A stretch of DNA of 11,721 nt from CAYSPU01 sp964432995 (GTDB taxonomy: Bacteria; Verrucomicrobiota; Verrucomicrobiia; Limisphaerales; JAHDYP01), in assembly GCA_964432995.1 (NCBI GenBank), contig CAYSPU010000193.1, forward strand, positions 1 through 11,721. Reading direction: 5' to 3'. A program made the translations under genes and the position numbers. The notes under the pieces were generated by a model that ran no database searches, was not told the origin of the DNA, and saw only the letters and a list, made by a program, of their open reading frames with translations. Positions 5,976 to 11,721 of the stretch are shown piece after piece (within the stretch, counting starts at the first letter, position 1; every line of letters begins with the position of its first letter).

Positions 5976-7547
5976 ATGAGACAGACTCCGTTGGGATCGG
6001 TGAGTCCGGAAGAACTGCAGCGTCGTTTGCAGGAACTGATGCGCGGTTCGTTCGGCATCCACGCGGCGCCGCCGCCTCCGGCCTCGGGCGCGGCTTCCGG
6101 ACCGGGGGGCGCAGCCAAGTCGGAAGAGTCGGCACCGCCATTCCGGTTCGATCTGCGGCCGCGCGAGGTCAAGGCTTACCTGGACCGGTTTGTGATCAAA
6201 CAGGACGAGGCCAAGAAGGTTCTGAGCGTGGCCTTGTGCGATCATTACCACCAGGCGCGCCTGGCTCTCGAGGGCAAGCCCACCCCCAACTACACGAAAC
6301 AGAACATCCTGCTCCTGGGTCCCACCGGCGTGGGCAAGACCTACCTGATCCGCAGCCTGGCGGAGTTGGTCGGCGTTCCCTTCGTGAAGGCCGACGCCAC
6401 CAAGTTCTCCGAAACCGGTTACGTGGGCGGCGACGTCGAGGACCTGGTGCGCGATCTGGTGCGGCGGGCGGACGGCAACGTGGAGCGGGCACAGTACGGG
6501 ATCATCTACCTGGACGAAGTGGACAAGATCGCGGCGGCACTGGGCGGTTCGGGGCGGGATGTGAGCGGGCGCGGGGTCCAGACGAACCTGCTGAAGTTGA
6601 TGGAAGAGACGGAGGTGCCGGCGCGGGCGCCGCACGATCTGGCGGGCCAGTTGCAGGCGATGATGGACATGACCCAGGGGCGGGCGCGGCAGCAGCCGCC
6701 GGTGATCAACACGCGTCACATCCTGTTTGTGGTGAGCGGCGCGTTCAGCGGGCTCGAGACTTTGGTGCGCCGGCGGGTCCGCGAGGCGACGATCGGTTTT
6801 GCCGCCACCGCGCCGAGCACGGACGAGGAGCAGGTGCTCGACCAGGCGGAGACGCGGGATTTCATCGAGTATGGGTTTGAGCCGGAGTTCATCGGGCGCC
6901 TGCCGGTGCGGGTGGTGTGCCAGCCGCTGAACGTGGAGGACCTGTTTCAGGTATTGCGGAGTTCCGAGGGCAGCATCATCCGGCAGTACGAGCAGGCCTT
7001 CGCCGCCTACGGGATCGAGGTGCTCTTTCGCGAGGACGGCTTGCGGCGGATCGCGGAGCTGGCGGCGGGGGAGAAGACCGGGGCGCGGGGGCTGATGACC
7101 GCGTGCGAACGGATCTTCCGCGACTGGAAGTTCGAGCTGCCCTCGACCTCGGTGAAGCGATTCGAGGTGACGCGGGAATTGGTGGACGCGCCGCGTCCGG
7201 TGCTGGAGCGGTTGCTCGCCGAACAGCAGAGTGAGGAGCGCCGGTTGATGCGCGACGTGGTGGGGGAGTTCGCCCAGCGGTTTGGGGAATCGCACGGACT
7301 GCGGCTGCGGTTCACCGCAGCGGCGGCGGACCGGTTGGTCCAACTCTCGCTCGAGCGGGAGATGCCCGTGCGGGATTTGTGTGCCGAGCGCTTCAAGGAT
7401 TTCCAGTTCGGGCTGCGGTTGATCCACCAGAATACCGGGCAGCAGGAGTTCCTGTTGGACGAGGAAACGGTGTTGCACCCGGACGCGACGCTGAGCGCGT
7501 GGGTGGTGGCCAGTTACCGTCCCGGCTCGGGGGAATCGGGGGCCTGA
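5976..7547 (+). CDS. ClpX-like AAA+ unfoldase, no N-terminal zinc domain, extended C-terminus
   Basis: A 523-residue ATPase related to ClpX. A Pro/Ala-rich N-terminus (about 30-55) replaces the cysteine zinc domain of ClpX. The AAA+ module shows Walker A GPTGVGKT (115-122), pore-1 loop GYVG (148-151), Walker B IIYLDE (176-181), DVSGRGVQ (195-202), a GRLP box with arginine finger R308, and sensor-2 TGARGL (368-373). An IGF tripeptide (273-275, in ATIGFAAT) sits at the place of the ClpX loop that docks on ClpP, so partnership with ClpP is possible. The pore-2 region, RKH in ClpX, is replaced by a longer Met/Gln-rich insert (about 215-242). After the normal end of ClpX (ELPS, 387-390) about 130 more residues follow. 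The ATG at 5976 was chosen because the open frame upstream enters the dispersed repeat. Substrates are unknown. The gene precedes tolQ by 78 bases. Confidence 0.88.
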   Translation: MRQTPLGSVSPEELQRRLQELMRGSFGIHAAPPPPASGAASGPGGAAKSEESAPPFRFDLRPREVKAYLDRFVIKQDEAKKVLSVALCDHYHQARLALEGKPTPNYTKQNILLLGPTGVGKTYLIRSLAELVGVPFVKADATKFSETGYVGGDVEDLVRDLVRRADGNVERAQYGIIYLDEVDKIAAALGGSGRDVSGRGVQTNLLKLMEETEVPARAPHDLAGQLQAMMDMTQGRARQQPPVINTRHILFVVSGAFSGLETLVRRRVREATIGFAATAPSTDEEQVLDQAETRDFIEYGFEPEFIGRLPVRVVCQPLNVEDLFQVLRSSEGSIIRQYEQAFAAYGIEVLFREDGLRRIAELAAGEKTGARGLMTACERIFRDWKFELPSTSVKRFEVTRELVDAPRPVLERLLAEQQSEERRLMRDVVGEFAQRFGESHGLRLRFTAAAADRLVQLSLEREMPVRDLCAERFKDFQFGLRLIHQNTGQQEFLLDEETVLHPDATLSAWVVASYRPGSGESGA

Positions 7548-7559
7548 CGATTCCTGCTG

Positions 7560-7588
7560 TTGACCATTTGCGGTGCCGCCGTTAAACC
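7560..7588 (+). promoter_or_regulatory. Possible promoter for tolQRAB-pal
   Basis: TTGACC (7560-7565) matches the -35 consensus at 5 of 6 positions. TAAACC (7583-7588) follows after 17 bases and is a poor -10. It lies in the 78-base gap between the ClpX-like stop and tolQ. Read-through from the upstream gene is equally possible. Confidence 0.3.
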
Positions 7589-7614
7589 ATCTCCATCAAT
7601 TGCGGAACCGCAAA
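7567..7614 (+). promoter_or_regulatory. Palindromes overlapping the tolQ ribosome-binding site
   Basis: TTGCGG-AA-CCGCAA at 7600-7613 is a perfect palindrome whose right arm overlaps the tolQ Shine-Dalgarno (AAAGGG, 7612-7617). A second copy of the left arm, TTTGCGGT at 7567-7574, can pair instead with ACCGCAAA at 7607-7614 across 32 bases. The two pairings exclude each other. This could be an operator or an RNA switch controlling tolQ translation; no regulator is identified. Confidence 0.4.
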
Positions 7615-7625
7615 GGGTAATGAAC

Positions 7626-8387
7626 ATGCTTGGATTCCTGCTCGCCAACACGGACGTCGAGCTCGTCTTCATCTGGAACAAGGCGACGCCCGAGGGCAAG
7701 GCGATCATTGTCATCCTGCTGTTCTTCTCCATCTTCGCGTGGTCGGTCATGGCGTCGAAGGCCGTGCAGATGCGAAGGGCCCGCCGCCTGAACCGGCTTT
7801 TCGACACCGAGTTCCGTTCGCAGGGACGGGTGCTGGACATCTTCGATCGCCGGGTGCAGGCGGAGGGTTGTCCGCTGTTTGCCGTCTATCAAGCAGGGAG
7901 CCTTGAATTGGACGCGCGCCTCCGCGGGACGAGCGGCAGCGGCCGGCGCCCCTGGCTCTCCCTGAAATCGATGGAGCACGTGAAGCGCACCCTCGAACGC
8001 GCCGTGGCCCAGGAATCCCTGCGGCTCGAGTCCGGACTCATCCTGCTGGCGATCGCGGTCAGCGGCGCTCCGTTTCTGGGCTTGCTGGGGACGGTCTGGG
8101 GCGTCATGAGCGCCTTTGGGCATGTGGCTCTGAAAGCGGCCGCCGGAGGACGGCCCGATCTGGCCACCATGGCGCCCGGCGTGGCCGCGGCGCTGATCAC
8201 CACCATCGCCGGCCTCCTCGTCGCGATTCCCTCCATGTTCGGTTACAACTGGCTGGTCCACCACCTGCGCGTGTTTACGGTCGAACTCGACAACTTCGCC
8301 CAGGAACTGGCGTCGAAGATGGAGACCGAGTTCCTGCGCGACGACGAGGTGGTCGAACCCGGACCGCCCGCCGAAGGGCTTGGATAA
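7626..8387 (+). CDS. tolQ: TolQ, MotA/TolQ/ExbB proton channel subunit
   Basis: A 253-residue inner-membrane protein of the TolQ/ExbB family. Three membrane spans are visible: about residues 24-42, 136-160 and 182-206. The long cytoplasmic loop between the first and second is typical. The conserved second and third spans read LGLLGTVWGVM (151-161) and APGVAAALITTIAGLLVAIP (183-202), with the G-T and T-T positions that line the proton path in this family. With TolR it forms the proton-driven motor that pulls TolA. Length is close to the usual 220-240. Two ATGs compete (7620 and 7626); AAAGGG at 7612-7617 is 2 bases from the first and 8 from the second, so I chose 7626. The TolQ rather than ExbB label rests on the tolR-tolA-tolB-pal genes that follow. 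Confidence 0.93.
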   Translation: MLGFLLANTDVELVFIWNKATPEGKAIIVILLFFSIFAWSVMASKAVQMRRARRLNRLFDTEFRSQGRVLDIFDRRVQAEGCPLFAVYQAGSLELDARLRGTSGSGRRPWLSLKSMEHVKRTLERAVAQESLRLESGLILLAIAVSGAPFLGLLGTVWGVMSAFGHVALKAAAGGRPDLATMAPGVAAALITTIAGLLVAIPSMFGYNWLVHHLRVFTVELDNFAQELASKMETEFLRDDEVVEPGPPAEGLG

Positions 8388-8398
8388 GCGGCCCACAG

Positions 8399-8412
8399 CG
8401 ATTCCGGAATCG
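8399..8412. promoter_or_regulatory. 14-bp perfect palindrome at the tolR start
   Basis: CGATTCCGGAATCG is a perfect 14-base palindrome ending 2 bases before the tolR ATG, where a Shine-Dalgarno would lie. The only GA-rich piece upstream of tolR (GGAA) is inside it. It could bind a dimeric protein or, as RNA, limit tolR initiation; chance is not excluded. Confidence 0.4.
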
Positions 8413-8414
8413 AC

Positions 8415-8831
8415 ATGCGCCGATTCTCCCAACGCAGCCACTTGGTGACGCTGAGCGAGATCAACATCACCCCGCTGCTGGACCTCGCGTTCGTGTTGCT
8501 GATCATCTTCGTGATCACCACGCCGCTGCTCGAACAAGGGCTCGAGTTGAAGCTGCCGCAAGGTGGACGCCCGGATGACCAACTGCGCCGCGACGACTAT
8601 CGCACCGTCGAGGTCGGGGGCGGTTTCTACTTGCTCGAAGGCCGGCAGATGGGCTTGGGCCAACTCCGTCAGGAACTGGGTCTGATCGCACGGTCCAATC
8701 CGAACACGAGCATCTTTCTCCGGGCGGACCGGTCGACGCCGTTTGACGCGGTCTTTCAGGTGTTCGATGTTTGTGCTGACCTCGGCCTGGCGGTATCGTG
8801 CCGCTCAGAGCCGCGCACGACAACGCGATGA
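8415..8831 (+). CDS. tolR: TolR, ExbD/TolR proton channel subunit
   Basis: A 138-residue protein with one membrane span near the N-terminus (about residues 21-38) and a periplasmic domain. The span starts INITPLLDLAFVLLIIFVI, the family hallmark; D23 is the proton-carrying aspartate at the TolQ interface. The periplasmic part ends with the expected IFLRADRSTPFDAVFQVFD stretch (100-118), the fold that docks on peptidoglycan or TolA. It starts 27 bases after tolQ and its stop overlaps the tolA start (ATGA), so the three motor genes are translationally linked. The C-terminal tail SEPRTTTR is short and basic. ExbD is the alternative name by domain alone, but the gene order favours TolR. Confidence 0.93.
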   Translation: MRRFSQRSHLVTLSEINITPLLDLAFVLLIIFVITTPLLEQGLELKLPQGGRPDDQLRRDDYRTVEVGGGFYLLEGRQMGLGQLRQELGLIARSNPNTSIFLRADRSTPFDAVFQVFDVCADLGLAVSCRSEPRTTTR

Positions 8832-9751
8832 ACCGGCTGCAACAGAGATGTCTTCTGGTCTCCGGCGCTGCCCACGGGGCGCTGCTGCTGGTCCTGGTTC
8901 TGTCGTCGGCCTTTGTCCGCTCGAAACCCGCCCCCCAACCCACGGAGCTGCCGATCCTGCGCGTCATCCCGCGGAAGCTGATCGATCAGGCGGCCTACAA
9001 TTCCGGCAATCCCCCGGCTCCAGTCACACCCGCCCCGCCCGCGGTCCAGCCGCCGCCCGCTCAGCCCGCGCCCGTGGTCCGCCCGGTCACACCACCGCCC
9101 CGGCGACAACCGGAGCCGACACCGCCTGCGCCGGAGCCCGAGCCCGAGCCTCGGACCGTTCGACGGCCGGAGAGCGCCCCCAGCGACGCCCTCACCAGCA
9201 AGGCCCCGTCCACCAGCACGCTGCCGAAGAGACACACCCCGACGGTCAGCAAGGAGATCGTCCGGCGCGGGACATCCTCGCCGGCGACGTCGCGTCCACG
9301 GCCGCCAACGCGTGACACGACCAGCGAGGCGCGCCGTCGCGCCGAGGAATCCGCGCAGCAACTGCGGAACGTCCGGTCCGAGTTGCAGAGCGCCCTGAAG
9401 AACCTCAATGAGAACCTCTCCGGGGAGACCACGATCGACGTGCCGGGTGTCGGGGGTGAGGCCTACGCGAACTATGCTCAGGCCGTCGTCAGCATCTACG
9501 AGCGCGCCTGGAGCAAGCCGATCGGCATCGAGCAGGTGCACGTGGTTCGGGTCGAGGTCGTGGTGGCGCGGGATGGCCGCGTGATCTCGTCACGCATCAC
9601 GGGCCGCTGTCGCCAGGCGACCGTCGATCGATCCGTGGAGGACGTGCTGCAGCGGGTGCGCAAGCTCCCCCCGTTTCCGGAGGGGACGAGCGATCCGAGC
9701 CGGACATTCAACATTCAATTCGAACTGAAACCGAGCCACTGGCGGGGGTGA
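8828..9751 (+). CDS. tolA: TolA, TonB-like periplasm-spanning energy transducer
   Basis: A 307-residue protein with the three-part build of TolA/TonB. One N-terminal membrane span (about 9-30) contains S12-x3-H16, the same spacing as the Ser-His pair by which TolA contacts TolQ in E. coli. A Pro-rich stretch follows (about 34-118, with an EPEPEP run near 103-108), then a basic helical segment (about 165-195). The C-terminal TonB/TolA fold (about 209-303) includes VHVVRVEVVVARDGRVISSR (237-256). It couples the TolQR motor to TolB/Pal and the outer membrane. The rod is Pro-rich rather than the Ala/Lys-rich helix of E. coli TolA, so the naming rests on the operon. The ATG at 8828 overlaps the tolR stop by 4 bases; a start 30 bases upstream would lie inside tolR. 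Confidence 0.88.
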   Translation: MNRLQQRCLLVSGAAHGALLLVLVLSSAFVRSKPAPQPTELPILRVIPRKLIDQAAYNSGNPPAPVTPAPPAVQPPPAQPAPVVRPVTPPPRRQPEPTPPAPEPEPEPRTVRRPESAPSDALTSKAPSTSTLPKRHTPTVSKEIVRRGTSSPATSRPRPPTRDTTSEARRRAEESAQQLRNVRSELQSALKNLNENLSGETTIDVPGVGGEAYANYAQAVVSIYERAWSKPIGIEQVHVVRVEVVVARDGRVISSRITGRCRQATVDRSVEDVLQRVRKLPPFPEGTSDPSRTFNIQFELKPSHWRG

Positions 9752-9753
9752 AC

Positions 9754-10944
9754 ATGGCGAGAGGGAACATGGTTGGACGAACGTACTGCATTGTCGGGAT
9801 GATCGGTCTCATCGCATCGCTGGGCAGTCTGCGGGCTGCCGACGCCGAGGGGACGCTGCGGGTCGAAGGCTACAGCGAACCGTCGAAGTTGATTCCGATC
9901 GCCATCGAGGGGTTGTCGGGAGAGGCGCTCTCGGTCCTGACGTTCGACCTGGAGATCGCGGGCTTCACCATCGTCCCGGTCGACCGGGCGCCGTACGTGG
10001 CCAGCGGCACCCGTGGATCCAGCCTGGTGGGCCGGTTGACCGATCGCGCGGCGCAGGCGGTCAAGGTGTCCAAGGAATACTCCGGAGGCAGCGTGCGCGC
10101 CCAAGCGCACGCGTTCGCCGACGACGTCGTGGAGCAGTTCCCCAATCGCCGCGGCATCGCCCGCACCCGGATCCTCTTCCGGATGGAAGCCAACAAGAAC
10201 AGCGAGATCTACCTGGCCGACTACGACGGCTACAACGCGATGGCGGTGACGCGGGACAACACGATTTCGCGCGACCCGGCCTGGATGCCGGGACACGGCG
10301 CCATCTACTACACCTCGTACCGCACCGGCAACCCGTTCGTCTACCGCCAGGAGTTGCGCACCGGTGAACGCCGGATCATCGCCGGATACGCCGGCTTGAA
10401 TGCCGCCCCGGCCATCTCCCCCGATGGACGGCGCCTGGCCCTGATCCTCAGCAAGAGCGGAAGCCCGGACCTCTTTGTGGCCAACTCCGACGGCACGAAC
10501 CTCAAGCAGTTGACCCAGACGCGCGAAGACGAGTCCTCGCCCTGTTGGTCCCCCGACGGCCGCGATCTCTGTGTGGTGTCGCGCGTCAGCGGCCGCGCCG
10601 CCCTGTACCTGATCAGCGCCTCCGGCGGGGGCGCCCTGCGTCGTCTCCGGACCGAAGGAGCCATCAATGCCACCGAGCCGAGTTGGTCGCCGGACGGCAC
10701 GGCTATCGCCTTCACGGCGAGCATGGGGGGATTCCAGATCTGCGTGGTTCCCGCTGCCGGAGGCGAAGCCGAGGTGTTGGTTGGGGGCGAAGACCCGAGT
10801 TGGGCCCCGGATTCGCGCCGTCTCATCTTTACGCGCCGCGTAGGGGGAGGCCGTGTCCTCTCTTTGCTTGACGTGCCCACCAAACGGGTCAAGGATATCC
10901 GCCGACTTTCCGGAAGTTGTTCGCAAGCAGATTGGTCCAAATAA
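9754..10944 (+). CDS. tolB: TolB, periplasmic beta-propeller of Tol-Pal
   Basis: A 396-residue secreted protein. The signal peptide (hydrophobic core about 11-25, likely cut after SLRA near residue 28) directs it to the periplasm. An N-terminal domain (about 35-130) has the TolB-like VLTFDLEIAGFTIV (61-74) and ends GIARTRILF (134-142). A beta-propeller follows, with repeats marked AISPDGRRLAL (220-230), CWSPDGRDLCV (264-274), SWSPDGTAIAF (310-320) and SWAPDSRRLIF (349-359). TolB binds Pal and, through its N-terminus, TolA. Three starts are close: GTG 9748 (overlapping the tolA stop), ATG 9754 and ATG 9769. I chose 9754 because GGGGG lies about 6 bases upstream; 9769 would still give a complete signal peptide. 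Confidence 0.92.
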   Translation: MARGNMVGRTYCIVGMIGLIASLGSLRAADAEGTLRVEGYSEPSKLIPIAIEGLSGEALSVLTFDLEIAGFTIVPVDRAPYVASGTRGSSLVGRLTDRAAQAVKVSKEYSGGSVRAQAHAFADDVVEQFPNRRGIARTRILFRMEANKNSEIYLADYDGYNAMAVTRDNTISRDPAWMPGHGAIYYTSYRTGNPFVYRQELRTGERRIIAGYAGLNAAPAISPDGRRLALILSKSGSPDLFVANSDGTNLKQLTQTREDESSPCWSPDGRDLCVVSRVSGRAALYLISASGGGALRRLRTEGAINATEPSWSPDGTAIAFTASMGGFQICVVPAAGGEAEVLVGGEDPSWAPDSRRLIFTRRVGGGRVLSLLDVPTKRVKDIRRLSGSCSQADWSK

Positions 10945-10945
10945 G

Positions 10946-10960
10946 GTCGTTCCAGACGAC
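10946..10960 (+). other. Small hairpin between tolB and pal
   Basis: GTCGT (10946-10950) pairs with ACGAC (10956-10960) over a 5-base loop, one base after the tolB stop. It is short and has no T-run, so it is not a terminator. It may influence mRNA processing between tolB and pal. The pal start has no evident Shine-Dalgarno. Confidence 0.25.
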
Positions 10961-10974
10961 ACACATTTGTTACG

Positions 10975-11631
10975 ATGAAACATCCCTTTTCCATTGGTCT
11001 CTTGGTGGTGGCTTTACTGATCGTTGGCGGAACCGCCGGCTGCAAACAGAAACCCAAAGGCGTCACCGCCTTGCCGGCCATCAGCCGGACCACGACCGCG
11101 CAGAAGCCTGACGTTGCCCCGATACGGGGTGGCCCCGGCACACCCACCTCCCCCGGCACGCCCGTCGTGGACACCACCCGCACCACCACGACGGAGGCCC
11201 CGGTTCCTACGCCGGTGGAAGGCCCGAGTGGCATCCCGTTGCCGGACGGCCCGATCGACGACACCGGCTACGTCCGCGACGAGAACATCTTCAAGCCCTA
11301 CACGGTCTACTTCGACTTCGACAAGTCCACCGTCAAGGCCGGGGAGCGATCCAAAGTGGAGACGGTGGCCAACCACCTCAAGGCAAACGCGACCCAGAAA
11401 GTGAAGGTGGAAGGGCATTGTGACGAACGCGGGACCGAAGGTTACAATCTCTCTTTGGGCGACCGCCGGGCGCTGGCGATCCGGGAGTATCTCATCCGCC
11501 TCGGCATTGCGTCCGAGCGCATTTACAACATCAGTTTCGGCGAATCGCGACCGGTTGCGGAAGGCCACGACGAGTCGGCGTGGTCCCAGAATCGCCGCGG
11601 CGAGTTCATTCTACTCCTGCCGAAAGAGTAG
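10975..11631 (+). CDS. pal: Pal, peptidoglycan-associated outer-membrane lipoprotein
   Basis: A 218-residue lipoprotein. A short basic N-terminus and hydrophobic core end in the lipobox GTAGC with the lipidated Cys at 23. Residue +2 is Lys, not Asp, consistent with outer-membrane sorting. A Pro/Thr-rich linker (about 28-95) is long compared with E. coli Pal (about 170 residues in total). The C-terminal OmpA-like domain (about 107-216) has VYFDFDKSTV (111-120), VEGHCDERGTEGYNLSLGDR (145-164) and QNRRGEFI (205-212), the expected peptidoglycan-binding residues. It tethers the outer membrane to the cell wall and is pulled along by TolB/TolA during division. It is 30 bases after tolB, probably in the same transcript. 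Confidence 0.95.
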   Translation: MKHPFSIGLLVVALLIVGGTAGCKQKPKGVTALPAISRTTTAQKPDVAPIRGGPGTPTSPGTPVVDTTRTTTTEAPVPTPVEGPSGIPLPDGPIDDTGYVRDENIFKPYTVYFDFDKSTVKAGERSKVETVANHLKANATQKVKVEGHCDERGTEGYNLSLGDRRALAIREYLIRLGIASERIYNISFGESRPVAEGHDESAWSQNRRGEFILLLPKE

Positions 11632-11635
11632 GTGC

Positions 11636-11676
11636 GCGCGGCTGTGGCGCGGCGCGCCCCGCTTCGACAGCCGCGC
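11636..11676 (+). terminator. GC-rich hairpin after pal, possible transcript end
   Basis: GCGCGGCTGT (11636-11645) pairs perfectly with ACAGCCGCGC (11667-11676), a 10-bp stem starting 5 bases after the pal stop. The 21-base loop is itself self-complementary (GGCGCG and CGCGCC). No T-run follows, so it is either a terminator without a U-tract, an mRNA 3'-end stabiliser or a dispersed palindrome. A smaller stem, GCCTCC-GGC-GGAGGC, follows at 11700-11714. No gene is visible in the last 90 bases. Confidence 0.4.
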
Positions 11677-11721
11677 CCCAGGCGACGAGGGGAGGATCGG
11701 CCTCCGGCGGAGGCGGTGCGA

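Noticed and set aside
4815..7478. Minus-strand open frame of 887 codons spanning the thioesterase, the divergent intergenic region and the ClpX-like gene
   Set aside because: It crosses repeats and runs antisense to the AAA+ motifs in the plus frame; its product is Arg/Pro-rich with no recognisable domain.

Overview
The window is a GC-rich stretch of a Gram-negative (diderm) bacterial chromosome. The complete Tol-Pal envelope operon proves an outer membrane. The kinds of non-coding repeats present (GAACNNN heptads, an ACCACGGAT inverted repeat, GC-rich palindromes) are ones I associate from memory with Verrucomicrobiota. That assignment is an inference and was not tested by any search.

Left part (1-4854, all minus strand, transcribed from right to left): a compact membrane/polyamine cassette. 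In transcription order it holds a two-zinc-ribbon DUF4178 membrane protein, a 48-residue single-span membrane protein easily missed by gene callers, a 68-residue DUF350 protein with two membrane spans, a membrane-anchored spermidine-synthase-like aminopropyltransferase, and a Tat-signal FAD-dependent amine-oxidase-like protein cut by the window edge. The first four genes are 6 to 13 bases apart and look like one operon. The fifth follows after 62 bases that contain an 8-bp inverted repeat. The joint function is unknown; an envelope process using a polyamine or polyamine-like product is the obvious hypothesis. No S-adenosylmethionine decarboxylase is visible.

Middle part (4855-5975): a gene-free stretch (4855-5193) packed with a heptad tandem repeat and several hairpins; a minus-strand hotdog-fold thioesterase of the YbgC/4-hydroxybenzoyl-CoA type; then a 281-base divergent intergenic region with a long ACCACGGAT inverted repeat.

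Right part (5976-11721, all plus strand): a ClpX-like AAA+ unfoldase without the usual N-terminal zinc domain but with an extra C-terminal domain, followed by tolQ, tolR, tolA, tolB and pal. These energise and anchor outer-membrane constriction during division: TolQ/TolR form the proton-driven motor, TolA spans the periplasm, TolB shuttles, and Pal is the peptidoglycan-binding lipoprotein. The YbgC-type thioesterase, which opens the tol-pal operon in proteobacteria, lies here just upstream but divergent, separated from tolQ by the ClpX-like gene. Palindromes sit at the ribosome-binding regions of tolQ and tolR, and a GC-rich hairpin follows pal.
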